A stretch of DNA of 64,000 nucleotides from Phytophthora sp. 'mugwort' (taxonomy: Eukaryota; Oomycota; Peronosporomycetes; Peronosporales; Peronosporaceae): the NCBI GenBank assembly GCA_033558025.1, contig JAUCEF010000007.1:6882001-6946000 (forward strand), in the 5' to 3' direction. Both the position numbers and the translations under genes were made by a program. Shown here one piece after another: positions 45,318 through 55,370 of this stretch. Under the pieces are notes generated by a model. The model ran no database searches. It was given only the letters and a program-made list of their open reading frames with translations, and was not told the origin of the DNA. Within the stretch, counting starts at the first letter, position 1; the number at the start of each line of letters is the position of its first letter.

Positions 45318-46063
45318 CTACTTGTTGGCCTTAGCAGCCTTGTGGCGAGCGATACGGCGGCCGACACCACGGATCTTCTTGCCGCGGTTCTTGGCCTCCT
45401 TAATCTGCTTGCGCGAAGTCTCAACCTTCTCAACCAGACCCTGGCGAATGAGACGGTACTTGGGCTCGAAGCGCTTGGCGTCGTTCACCGTGTCGTACAC
45501 GAGACCGAAGCCCGAGCTCTTGCCGCCGCCAAACTGCGTGCGGAAGCCGTACAGGAAGACGGTGTTGGCGTCCTTCACCTTGTACATCTGTGCGGGTGCA
45601 ATACAACTAACGTCAGCCATCCACCACCACTCTGCATCTGTGTGTTGTCTAGCCATCTAGCCAGCAATGCTCGGTGACGCTCTCAGCCCCGTCACATCTC
45701 GTTCTATAAGCTTTGCATTCCGCTCTGAAAGTCTCGCTCGGCTCTGAGCGCTGTCTGGTCTGTTCCTGTGTTTCCTGTGGAGCCTGCTAACTGGCTGACT
45801 AGGCGGCTAATTGGGTTATTGTTTCTACCGTACCTTGGCGATCTTCTCCTGAAGTTCAGCCTTGGGCACGTTAGGGCGGCCCGGGTGGATCACTTCCACC
45901 ACCTGAATGACGCAGATACCAGACGCAATACAAGTCAGTGGACGCTCGCAGTGGGCAAATGAAAGAGAAGACCGAAACGGGGACGCACCATTTGGCGGCG
46001 AGCCAGCAGGCTGTTGCGGAGGAACTTGCGCGTGCGCACCGTGACGGGGACCTTGTCAGCCAT
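45318..46063 (-). CDS. RPS24: 40S ribosomal protein eS24
   Basis: Three exons, 45989-46063, 45834-45902 and 45318-45587, give 137 residues. Introns are 86 and 246 bp, both phase 0. The protein begins [25 protein letters not shown], continues [23 protein letters not shown] and [33 protein letters not shown], and ends in a Lys/Arg-rich tail. Order, length and the FGGGK(S/T)xGFG(L/M)(I/V)YD signature match eukaryotic eS24 (about 130-135). It is part of the small ribosomal subunit and is needed for 18S rRNA maturation in other eukaryotes. The exon 1 boundary falls at the same place (after RKQM/RRQM) as a natural domain edge. An Inr element lies just upstream. Confidence 0.96.
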
Positions 46064-46095
46064 GCTTGTTGTCTTTGACTTAGTAACGAGAAGTT

Positions 46096-46115
46096 CTGCG
46101 GGGAATGGAGTGAGC
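46096..46115 (-). promoter_or_regulatory. Oomycete Inr-type core promoter of eS24 gene
   Basis: The minus strand reads GCTCACTCCATTCCCCGCAG, close to the oomycete initiator/flanking consensus that begins GCTCATTYY. It lies 33-52 bases upstream of the ATG. Confidence 0.6.
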
Positions 46116-46569
46116 TGCTGGCGGGCGGCTCGAGCGCAGCGAAGACCTCCAGAGCCAACCAATCCGCCGCTATGTGCGCCGGCCAATCATCGCACGAGGG
46201 CTGCCCGTCTGTCTATTTAACATAACATATGTCAGGTATATATGATATTGCAGTCAGCATTTGCAGTTAAACTGTTGAGTACAAAATATAACTATAAAAT
46301 AGATCGAACTACAGAGGTCTGTTACTGAGTGTTTACTCAAAACAGTGACGCGTCAGTAATGTCACCAACAACGCAATCTGTGTGGCACACACCATTGCGC
46401 ATTCGCACAATGGACACCTCAATCAACGCGCGAGCGGTGGCAATGGACACCTCCACTAGACGAAGTATATGGTGAATACCTTCATGTATATGCAATTCGC
46501 GTGTCTAACTTCCCCTCTGTTCACAGCAACCCCTCACTACTACTGTATAGCTATCCGGTCGCGAGCAAC
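46116..46569. other. Intergenic between eS24 and ABCF genes
   Basis: No coding recognised. The two genes are on the same strand, so this contains the upstream region of the first and the 3' end of the second. Confidence 0.5.
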
Positions 46570-49221
46570 TTACGCCTCGGCATCGGCCACGGCAACCGTC
46601 GACTGGCCCTTAACCTTCTGCGCACGAGCCTCGGCCTTCTTAGCGGCATTCTCAGTAAGACGCGCCTCCTCCGCCTGCGCCTGCTTGTGCAGCTCGTCCA
46701 GTATCGACTGCTTGTAGTCCTCGAACGTGCCGTCGTACACGACCACGTCCTGGTCGCCACCGCACACCCACAGCACGCACTCGGTCGACTCGATCAGACG
46801 CGCGTCGTGCGTCACGATCACCACGCCGCCCTCAAAGTCACGGATCGCGTCACACAGCGCGTCAATGGACTCAATATCCAAGTTGTTCGTCGGCTCATCC
46901 ATAATCAAAATGTGCGGACGCATCAGGATCAACTCGGCGATCACCACACGCGCCTTCTGACCGCCGGACAGTAGGCGGTTCTTAATCTCGTGCGCGTGGC
47001 CCTCGAGCCCCACCTTGCCGAGCAGGTTACGCACCTGCTGATATGACTGATCCTGGAACAGACGACGCAGGTATTCGACGGGCGTCTCGCCCATAGGCAG
47101 CTTGTCGACGAAATGCTGGCTGTAGATACCCAGACGCACGCGTGGGTTACGACGCACCTCGCCCTCCATCACAGTCACCTCACCCGTGATCATCTTCAGC
47201 AGCGTACTCTTCCCCACACCGTTGGGACCCACAATACACACGCGCGACGTCGTGTCAATACCAAAGTCCGTGTTCTTGAACAGGTACGGGCCGTTACCGT
47301 AGCGGAAGCTGGCTTCGCGCACTTCGAGAATGGGCGGCGACACAATCGTCGTCTCTGGGAAGCTGAACTGCACAATGTATTCCTTTGGCCGCTCCAAAAG
47401 CTCCATGGGTGCTGAGGCATCTGCTGCGTCATCCGGCATAAGCATCTTCTTCTTCGTCGCGCGAGCACCAGGCTCACGTTTCTTCTTGACAATCTCCGTG
47501 GCCTTCTTGGACGACTTACCGGAAGCCTTGAGGTTACGTAGCTGCTTCTGCTGTTTCTCCCAGGCCTTTTCCATCTGCTTCCGTTTCTGCTTCTCCATGT
47601 CGCGGAACATATCGTAATTGCCCTTGTAGTTCACAATCTTCTTGTTCTCCAGATGCAGCACTTCCGAGCACACGCTGTTCAGAAAGTCGGCATCATGGGA
47701 CACCACGAGCAGCGTCTTCTTCCACTTTTGCAGGTAATCATCCAGCCAAATAACGGCATTCAGGTCCAAGTGGTTCGTCGGCTCATCGAGCATTAGCAGC
47801 GTCGGCTCCACGTACAAAGCCTTCGCCAGCGAAATACGCATACGCCACCCACCAGAGAAGTCCTTGGTCACCTTTTCTTGCATGGCCGAGTCGAACCCCA
47901 GACCGAAAAGGATACGGCGCGCACGAGCCTCGGCGGCAGACGCATTCATGTGCGACAGCTGCTCGTACACGTCGTTCAGTCGGTCGTCCAGTGCTGAGTC
48001 CTGTTTGGTTTCCAGCTCCGCGAGTAGGTGTTTCTCTTCCTCGAGCAGTGCCCAGCGCTCAGCGTCGGCCTTGAGCACGGCGTCCACGGCGCGTGTGTCA
48101 TCAGCCACGACCTCTTGCTCTACGTACAGGCAGTCGATCTTGGGTGGGATCTTCAGCTCGCCCAGCGCAATCATCTTCAGGATCGTGGTCTTACCCTGTC
48201 CGTTCGGGCCCACCAGACCGTATTTGCCGCCGGCGTTAATGTGCAACGAAGCGTTGTCATACAGCAGCTTATTATGCGCATTGATGCTGAAGTTTTCGAT
48301 GTGAATGTCCGTGGCGTTCTCCCAGTTAGAGTCTTCCGTGAAGGCCTGCTGCGACACAGAGAACTGCGCGCCGTCCATGGGGTTAGCAGCGCGGTGGTAC
48401 TCGTCCTCGCGCTCCTGACGCTCCTGCTCTTCTTTCAGGCGCTTGCGCTCCTTGTTGCTAAGGCGCTTGCCCTCCTTGTCCTTCTTGTGCTTCTTTTCCT
48501 TCTTGGATGTATCGTCGCCATCGCCCTCCTCCTCGTCGTCATTATCGTTGGTCTCGAAAGGAAGCTTGGATTTCTTCTTCTTTTTCTTCTTGTCCTTCTT
48601 GTCGTCCTCTTCTGGCTGGTCCACCGGGTCGAAAAACAGGTCCGACGAGATCTTTTTCTTCTTGCTCTTCTTGTCCTTCTTCTCTTTCTTTTTCCCCACC
48701 ACAGACTCGGGCTTGATTTCCTCCTGCTCCTGCTCCACTTCATCCTGCTCTTCTTTCTCATCCACCTCCTCCTCGCTCTCCTCAACAACGTGGTGTTTCT
48801 TCTTTTTGTCTTTTTTCTTGTTTTTCTTCTTGCTCATGGAAACGGCGACCTGTGCGTACTCGTCCTCCTCTTCCTTCTCCTCTTCCTCGCTGTCGCTATC
48901 GTCCATCAGCGCCGTGAAATTCACACTGGCCTTCTTCTTGTTCTTTTTGTTCTTCTTCTTGCTCATACTGGCCGCCACCTGCGCGTATGGGTCGTCCTCC
49001 TCCCTGTCCTCCTCGGCGTCCGAGGCCGTGCGCTGACTGGTATGCTCCTCGCTGGCCTTGTCCGCATGGCGTTGCGCCTTGCGCGCCTTCATCTTCTCCT
49101 TGCGCGCTGCCTTCTTGTCGCTCTCGCCGACCGAAGCGGGGGCTGCGGGCGGCGCCGTCTTGGCATCGTCCGAGTCCGAGTCGTCGCCGCGGCGACCTCC
49201 TTTCTTCTTGCCGCGAGCCAT
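46570..49221 (-). CDS. ABCF1: ABCF1-type ATP-binding cassette protein
   Basis: A single-exon 883-residue protein. The first ~280 residues are Lys/Glu/Asp blocks (repeats of KKKNKKxKKK and acidic runs) as in ABCF1/ABC50, where this extension contacts eIF2 and ribosomes. Two ABC domains follow. Domain 1 has Walker A GPNGQGKTT near residue 340, signature FSGGWRMRISLAKAL and Walker B LLMLDEPTNHLD. Domain 2 has GPNGVGKST near 665, signature LSGGQKARV and HILIMDEPTNNLD. A charged linker helix of ABCF type separates them. There are no membrane helices. ABCF proteins act in translation, not transport. The choice of ABCF1 over GCN20/ABCF3 rests on the long charged N terminus. An Inr/FPR core promoter lies 17-32 bases upstream. 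Confidence 0.93.
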   Translation of the reverse strand: MARGKKKGGRRGDDSDSDDAKTAPPAAPASVGESDKKAARKEKMKARKAQRHADKASEEHTSQRTASDAEEDREEDDPYAQVAASMSKKKNKKNKKKASVNFTALMDDSDSEEEEKEEEDEYAQVAVSMSKKKNKKKDKKKKHHVVEESEEEVDEKEEQDEVEQEQEEIKPESVVGKKKEKKDKKSKKKKISSDLFFDPVDQPEEDDKKDKKKKKKKSKLPFETNDNDDEEEGDGDDTSKKEKKHKKDKEGKRLSNKERKRLKEEQERQEREDEYHRAANPMDGAQFSVSQQAFTEDSNWENATDIHIENFSINAHNKLLYDNASLHINAGGKYGLVGPNGQGKTTILKMIALGELKIPPKIDCLYVEQEVVADDTRAVDAVLKADAERWALLEEEKHLLAELETKQDSALDDRLNDVYEQLSHMNASAAEARARRILFGLGFDSAMQEKVTKDFSGGWRMRISLAKALYVEPTLLMLDEPTNHLDLNAVIWLDDYLQKWKKTLLVVSHDADFLNSVCSEVLHLENKKIVNYKGNYDMFRDMEKQKRKQMEKAWEKQQKQLRNLKASGKSSKKATEIVKKKREPGARATKKKMLMPDDAADASAPMELLERPKEYIVQFSFPETTIVSPPILEVREASFRYGNGPYLFKNTDFGIDTTSRVCIVGPNGVGKSTLLKMITGEVTVMEGEVRRNPRVRLGIYSQHFVDKLPMGETPVEYLRRLFQDQSYQQVRNLLGKVGLEGHAHEIKNRLLSGGQKARVVIAELILMRPHILIMDEPTNNLDIESIDALCDAIRDFEGGVVIVTHDARLIESTECVLWVCGGDQDVVVYDGTFEDYKQSILDELHKQAQAEEARLTENAAKKAEARAQKVKGQSTVAVADAEA

Positions 49222-49237
49222 TGTCCAGTATTGGCGG

Positions 49238-49253
49238 GATGGATAAATGAGCT
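49238..49253 (-). promoter_or_regulatory. Oomycete Inr/FPR core promoter of ABCF gene
   Basis: The minus strand reads GCTCATTTATCCATCC, nearly matching the known oomycete 16-base core (GCTCATTYYNCAWTTT) in its first nine positions. It is 17 bases from the ATG. Confidence 0.75.
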
Positions 49254-49406
49254 GCTTAGGCTCACTGACGCATGACTGGACAAAACCGCGAGATGAGGAG
49301 CCGCGATCTGATTGGGTGAGTTAAGTGACGAATCACTCTAAAATTCAGTATAAATTGCAGTCCACAGCAGAGCTGCCAGAAAGTGAATCGCTTGAGGGAT
49401 GCTTCA

Positions 49407-49583
49407 ACCGATCCCGGTTGGTGCAGTAGTCAGACCGCCCACTTCGGGACCGGGAGGTTGTGAGTTCGAGTCCCCAGGTGGGCAGGACTTTCGGCCGGAG
49501 TAAAGCAGGTTCAATAGTGTAATGGACCGACCCCACAACGCTTGACATGGCTTACACCCCAACAATGGAGGTTCCTAATTGTT
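49407..49583 (+). mobile_element. tRNA-derived SINE
   Basis: A 177-bp insert flanked by the 16-base perfect direct repeat CTTGAGGGATGCTTCA (49391-49406 and 49584-49599). Its 5' part has RNA polymerase III promoter boxes: an A-box-like GTTGGTGCAGTAGT near 49417 and a B-box GAGTTCGAGTCCC at about 49462-49474, about 30 bases apart as in a tRNA. The rest is unrelated tail. A long target duplication and internal pol III promoter are the marks of a SINE moved by a LINE in trans. Oomycete SINEs are known from Phytophthora. Confidence 0.85.
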
Positions 49584-49599
49584 CTTGAGGGATGCTTCA

Positions 49600-49961
49600 C
49601 ATCTTGTTGAGTTCTTGCTATCAGGACGAGTTTTTTGCGCTAATTGAGCGGAAACACCGCATTTTTGAGCCGTGGCAGTAGCATTTCCGGTCTAGAGACG
49701 GTCGAACTACAGGACTATTATAATACATGTAGTCTCACTTTTTTTAAACATTTTTCCTAAAAGACAAGACACTACATTATTGTATTTATTGAGAGAAAAC
49801 ATTAGTAGTTCAGATCACAGTGCAATATAATTAACAAGCATCCACCGTGACGTTGACAGCGTCCGAACGCGTAAAAAAATGGTAGTCCTTCGAGTCCTTA
49901 CCGTTGTGGATTTGTAGTGAACAACACACTACAGACTCACATCTGGCCTCTTTTCCGATGT
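49600..49961. other. Spacer between SINE and mitochondrial-type insert
   Basis: AT-rich non-coding, no feature recognised. Confidence 0.4.
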
Positions 49962-49975
49962 ACTGATATTAAATA

Positions 49976-50048
49976 TGGAGATAATCGGATTCGAACCGAT
50001 AACCTTATATTTGCAAAACATACTTTCTACCAGTTGAAATATATCCCC
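49976..50048 (-). tRNA. trnA: Mitochondrial-type tRNA-Ala(UGC), probable nuclear copy (NUMT)
   Basis: The minus strand folds into a complete cloverleaf. The acceptor GGGGATA pairs with TATCTCC (one G-U). The D arm is TTTCAACTGGTAGAAA. The anticodon stem TATGT/ATATA carries loop TTTGCAA, giving anticodon TGC. The T arm is ATCGG-TTCGAAT-CCGAT, with discriminator A. The strongly AT-rich stems are mitochondrial in style, unlike nuclear tRNAs. It sits between ordinary nuclear genes, so it is most simply a transferred mitochondrial segment. Whether it is transcribed is unknown. Confidence 0.8.
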
Positions 50049-50050
50049 AA

Positions 50051-50096
50051 TAAGTGTATTGGGATTTGAACCCAAGACCAACTTTATCGTCAATTC
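50051..50096 (-). tRNA. 3' half of a second mitochondrial-type tRNA
   Basis: Two bases before tRNA-Ala on the minus strand is a T arm (TTGGG-TTCAAAT-CCCAA) followed by acceptor strand TACACTT and A. The 5' half is missing, and the anticodon loop is unclear, so identity is not assigned. Close tRNA packing supports mitochondrial origin and shows the insert is cut within this tRNA. Confidence 0.6.
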
Positions 50097-50230
50097 TTTT
50101 TAAAATACTTTTAGGTTTTTCTTCTTTTTTTAAAGCAGGAGAAAATCACAATAACTGTATTTACTGCGGATATCAAACAAAGTCGTATTAGTCTTTAATA
50201 ATATTCATTGATCCAGTACAGGAAGTTCTG

Positions 50231-53200
50231 CTACTTGCTCTGTATTGACGGGATCTGTGTGACTACCAGCTGCAGATGCATACATACGACGACGTTAGCA
50301 CATTTCTGTGAGATGTAGCCCTTTCCAAGTTGAAGTGGACGCACCGTTTGGCTGACGCCGCACTCGACGCGAGCGGCCTTGACGGAGCCCAGCGCGTCAA
50401 TGGCCACGGGTGTATCTTCATCGTCCAAGGATCCTGTGCCAAGTTTCCCGTCACGGCCGCTTCCCCAGCAATACAAAGTGCCGTCGCCTATGTAGCCAAT
50501 TGCAACTCTGTCAGGCCAAAGACAACGAGACCTCGTCGTAACACTCCAAACGTACTGGAGACGGCAGCCGAGTGGTCCTCGCCGCAGGAAATGTGGACAA
50601 TCTCCTTAAAGATTAATGTGGACACAACCTCCGGGTCCTGCACGAACTGGTAACTTTTCTGCCGAGCGCCATCGTAGCCCGATTGAAACATCTCCTCGTT
50701 CTCGAGGTCGCCCTTTGTATAGCCCAGCAGCAAGCACCACAATGTAAGTGCAACACAAGCAACAGCTGAATACATTACGCACCAGTCCAAGTCGGCCATT
50801 TGCACCAAGTCCCCATGCATAAAGCGTTCCAGAACCCGTAAGAGCTATGCGGCACTGTGAGTTTTCATCCTCTACGCCTTGTACGTTTGCTTTCATTCGG
50901 GCACCAATCTACCCAGTATAGAAGGTAGTTAATCGATCTCTGTCGAGCACATATCACTTAATAGCTGTTGATATATTCCTCACCTTGTACGGGATGGATA
51001 CGACGGGTATTTTTACGCCCGACTTGCTAGGAGCTATCTCGCCTCCATCTTTATTAAACACACTCATTCCCAACTACAAAAACAAATAAAAACAAGCAGC
51101 CGTCCATGTTAATGCAAAAGTTAGTACTAAGATAAAAGCAAATCGAGTATTCTTACCCTCACTGGGTCTGGATCAACACGCGTCTGAGCAACCACCACAG
51201 CTTTAGCCCCAGCCTTCTGTGCTGTCAATATCTGAAAGTCAAGCATATCTCGTTAGATCAAACCAACTCACCAAACTCACGTTTTTAACTCACTTGTTTT
51301 CCCAAAACGTCCTCTTTGCTCGACAAGATCGCCCAGGGTCGCTTTTCAGGGGATTGTAGCTGTTCAAGCAGCAGTTCACCATAACGACGCTTGCGTATCA
51401 TGACTGCAGGAATCTTAAATCCATCGCCACCATGCTCGTCGATCTCAAGTGCGAACGCGTCCGCTTCCAGAAAATCAAAAATGAGCACGACCCCAATAGC
51501 ACCCGCGTCTTGTGCGTCCTTAACGAGTGAAACCAGAGACTGCATCAGACGCCCGATAAGCTCACTTGTATCCAGGGCATCGGCATCAAACGCGACATCT
51601 TCCTGACCAAACTCCAAGACGGCAATACGACCAACGACCTCATCCGGTCGAACATACAAACGTAGACTTGCTAGCCGCTCCGGTGAGTAAAAGAGTTGGG
51701 CTTGTACACCGCCAGCGTTCAGTGTTGGACCGAAAGCTGCGGGTACACAAGGTATCTCTAGCAATTCTGTTGAGTCTATGAGCAGAGATATCCAAAAGCC
51801 AGTACATGTCCCTCGATCAAGCAGTGCAATCCTGCCTGTACAACGTCCAAGGCTCGATCGGAGGTGGGAATCTGAGCGATTGTACACCGCTGCACTCAAC
51901 GCTGCCGAAGCTGCCGAAGACGCCACTGATGCGCCTGTGTAGGTCTGCAAAGCACCTCCAAATTCCGACGTTGGCTGTGGCACAGCGAAGACGGAGCCTG
52001 TAATGGCACGTGAGAGTTGTGCCGGTTGAGGTCCAAACCGTGCGCACAACGCGATAGTACGCATAGACTCGTTCTCCTCACCCTTTTCATCACCGTTAAA
52101 GCTGCTTGGTTGATGGCGATATGGAAACTGGTCCGCAATAAGTGACACTTGGACTCGAGAAGCAACAGCAAGTGCATGCTCCTTACCTGCTGTAATTTGC
52201 TGCACGTTTAAAGCCGAAAGCGCCGTGTTTTCCACAGGTGTGAAGGCACTTTCACGGGTGTCAGCCGCACCCCGTCGTTTCCAAGCCCCCCACTCAAAAA
52301 CGCGTCGGGTCGGTGCACGTCCAAGAGCGAAAACATGGTTGCCACCTACCGCTACACTGTCGATCGGCTCTTTGAGTGCATCAATCCGCGTCGGAGACGG
52401 AATGTACACGAAGTTGCTACCGCTGATATTGGGATCCAAAAACCCTACACGAAACGAATCCGAGTAGCCAAGACCCAATTGTCCATCAGATCCTTCCCCC
52501 CAACTGAAGACGCTGCCATCTTCAGTCACGACAAGAGTAAAATAGTAACCACAAGCCACTTGAGTCACTCGCATCTCCTCAAAGTAACTCGAATCAAGCT
52601 GCAGCGGCAAGTCGATCACGGGGTACTCACGGCCTGTGTGTGGGTCAAATTGGGACCGGAAAATGGCCTCACTGCGCTCCAAATGCTCGTCATTTGAAGC
52701 AAAATCGCCGTGTCCGAGTTGACCATAACCACCAGATCCCCACGTGTAAACACTCCCATTGGCACTAAGAGCTACAGAGTGATGACTACCAAGTCGTGAC
52801 TCAATGATGACAACCTCATTGAGGTCATCGACTCGAGTAGGTTGTTTACGAATGACACCACCTCCCTCACTATAGCTACTACCGTCTTGTGGCGGTAAGA
52901 GAAACCCAAATGAGCCCGGGACGCCCGCACCCCAAGTGAACACTTGACCATCGGATGTTACAGCACTTGCATGTGTCTCACTGAGAGCGACACGTGCAAT
53001 CCGTAACTCGTTGTTCTTGAAGAATGCTGCTAACAAAGGAGAGGCCACTTGTCGAGAGAGTTCAAGGTGGGAATGACCCAGTTGTGCTCTCATATTGGCA
53101 CCAAACGAATAGACGGCACCATGATGGGCAAAATGCTCAACCTTTTGCTGTCGTAAGTATTCGCGTTTCTTCTTGCGTGTGACCACGACGTCCTGGATCT

Positions 53201-54006
53201 TTTGGGCTGCTAGTGACAGTTCTTGCTCAATTTCGAGTTGGATCTTGAGACGACGCTCGGCTGCTTCTCGACGTGCGAACATGCCACGACTACAGCGCTG
53301 TATCATCACCGCAGCCTCCTCTTGTGACAGATACTCTCGCTGTACGAAGCAACGCAGCAAGTTGACAATCTTCGGAGTCTGTTTGACCCAGAGGATGAAG
53401 CGCGTTCGTGGTAGATCTTGCTCGTCGTCCAGGTCACACTGCACGAAACACTGGCGAGTAAGCTCCGCTACTTCACTCATGGGACACAGTGCGGCAAGTC
53501 TTGGACCGAGTCCTTTCGTCGCCTTGGAGAGGCCACGAACCGCCGATTTAAGAAGAATTCCCAACTCATCGCGCGTCATGGCCCCCGAGTCGTCAAAGTC
53601 AAAGATGTCGAACACAGCACCGGCCTTCTCGTCCAACTTCCCGTCCGTAGTAGTAAGCGCCAGTGCTGTAAGAAACTCGAGTCCGTTAATAATGGTACTG
53701 CTCTGTGTGTTCTGAAAGGTGGAGAACCAGCGATGGAGCATCATTTTAAACAGCGGATTACTACGGAGACCCACGAGGTCCTCGAACTGCTGCAATGTCA
53801 GACAGAAATTGAACGACAGGCGTCGCAGTCGTGTCGACAGGAACGCAACTTCATCGAGTCCCCTGGCACAAGACGTTAAATATCCATTTCATTTGGAACA
53901 AATTCGAGCAGAAAATCACGCACCAGACTTGAGAGAGCAACACCAAGTGACTCAAAACAGCAGCATCCTGTTTTCGATACTGCACCCGAGAGAACCGGCC
54001 GCCCAT
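50231..54006 (-). CDS. EF-hand/IQ/RCC1-repeat protein with PA-like insert
   Basis: Eight exons: 53924-54006, 51294-53862, 51157-51231, 50984-51073, 50783-50908, 50556-50712, 50345-50505, 50231-50269. All frames join to 1099 residues. It starts MGGRFSR, a plausible N-myristoylation signal. An EF-hand with loop DFDDSGAMTRDE (about 116-127) is followed by an IQ-like helix (AAVMIQRCSRGMFARREA) that may bind calmodulin. RCC1 repeats come next (YSFGANMRAQLGHS, FTWGAGVPGSFG, YTWGSGGYGQLGHGD, FSWGEGSDGQLGLG). Then come protease-associated (PA)-like segments (GRIALLDRGTC ... AGAIGVVLIFDF ... IPAVMIRKRRYGELLLEQL, and QKAGAKAVVVAQ ... IPVVSIPYK). Final RCC1 blades are YAWGLGANGRLGL and YCWGSGRDGKLGTG. 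The beta-propeller thus seems split by the PA-like insert. The last exons and the possible extra intron near 51750-51820 are less sure. Function unknown; calcium-linked scaffold or exchange factor is inference. Confidence 0.78.
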
Positions 54007-54313
54007 TGCTGAGCAACGAAAGAGACTGATGAATTAGTACCCTATATTGAGGCGTCGAAGAGCCGCGACGCCCCAGGAGTCGAGCGAGGATATACCAGGA
54101 CTTGCAACTAGCTGTAACCCTTGGGTGTGTATCCGACCCAGAAACGCTTGATTGGCAACGAATTACATTGAGCTGCCAAGCAGCCACATTCATTGCCGTT
54201 TTTTTTACATTAGACAACTTCATGAATATTTTGGAACGCCGATTTCTTCTTCCAGTCACTATTTAACATGTAATTCCTCCATAATTAGTATATTTGACAG
54301 AGCGAAAGAAATA

Positions 54314-54345
<32 letters not shown>

Positions 54346-54549
54346 ACCGTTACACTCACAACTCCCAAATATGATTATGTAGCATTAATATGGCGTAATA
54401 TTGCAAAAATATATTTTTTCCTCAAAACATGGTGCTTCGGCATCAGGAGATGCCGAAGCAGGTTGTTCCTGAAAAACTCAAATTTCATGCGTACTATTTC
54501 ATGATGACTCCGACCGTCGCCGCATTTCCGACTAGTATCCGACCATATC
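54007..54549. other. Intergenic with long G run
   Basis: Upstream region of the RCC1 gene. AATTCATCAGTCTC on the minus strand (about 54025-54038) is a weak Inr. No coding recognised. Confidence 0.45.
54315..54344 (+). repeat. Run of 30 G
   Basis: Thirty consecutive G bases, the longest of several long G or C runs in the window. The length may be imprecise because such runs slip during replication and sequencing. Confidence 0.9.
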
Positions 54550-55207
54550 GCAGAATTTTATATCCAGCAAGTTGTGGAGGCTTTCGTAAAATACATACGG
54601 CCCGTAAAAAGTCCCCTCGCAAAGGATTGGCTCATTGATAGGTGACAGGCGTAATTTACATCTTGCAAGTGAGTGGCACACGTGCAATTTTGACTGCGCC
54701 ATTTTGCCCAACGACCTCAGTGATCGATTGATCATCTGGCCTGGTGAATTCGAAGGGGTGTGCCATGGCACTTGTAAGAGGGCTGTCGCTTCCACAAAAG
54801 TATCATGGTCGTTAATTCCTCGTCGACCCTCCAGCTGAGTATCCCCCTGTGATGTTGTTGTCTAACCCCCCCCCCCCCCGCAGAATTTTATATCCAGCAA
54901 GTTGTGGAGGCTTTCGTAAAATACATACGGCCCGTAAAAAGTCCCCTCGCAAAGGATTGGCTCATTGATAGGTGACAGGCGTAATTTACATCTTGCAAGT
55001 GAGTGGCACACGTGCAATTTTGACTGCGCCATTTTGCCCAACGACCTCAGTGATCGATTGATCATCTGGCCTGGTGAATTCGAAGGGGTGTGCCATGGCA
55101 CTTGTAAGAGGGCTGTCGCTTCCACAAAAGTATCATGGTCGTTAATTCCTCGTCGACCCTCCAGCTGAGTATCCCCCTGTGATGTTGTTGTCTAACCCCC
55201 CCCCCCC
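54550..55207. repeat. Direct tandem duplication, 330-bp period
   Basis: 54550-54879 and 54880-55207 appear identical except for the length of the terminal C run (14 versus 12). Each unit starts GCAGAATTTTATATCC and ends TCTAAC followed by C's. The minus strand of each unit contains a TATA-like GATATAAAATTC. Units are non-coding as far as I can tell. They could be LTR-derived. Confidence 0.9.
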
Positions 55208-55219
55208 ACCACCACCACC

Positions 55220-55283
55220 ACCGATGTAGCTCAATGGAAGAGCTTCCGAAAGGGAAGGAGGGGATTCGATTCCACCCAACGGT
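55220..55283 (+). ncRNA. tRNA-like sequence, pol III boxes
   Basis: A-box-like TAGCTCAATGG and B-box GATTCGATTCC sit at tRNA spacing, and ends ACCGATG/CAACGGT pair at six of seven positions. The anticodon arm does not fold normally and the T stem is poor, so it is not a working tRNA. More likely the head of a SINE or a tRNA relic. Confidence 0.5.
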
Positions 55284-55370
55284 AAATTTCTCTATACTCT
55301 ATTGACTGTGACAGACCTCCAAGCGAGCGACATCTACGGAAGCACCGACCACAAGGGATACGGGTAATAT

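Noticed and set aside
48028..49275. Long plus-strand Leu-rich frame opposite the ABCF gene
   Set aside because: It is the antisense of Lys/Glu-rich codons; Leu/Val-rich antisense frames are a known artefact.
49407..49583. SINE head taken as a functional nuclear tRNA gene
   Set aside because: Acceptor ends do not pair and a perfect target duplication surrounds it, so SINE is the better reading.
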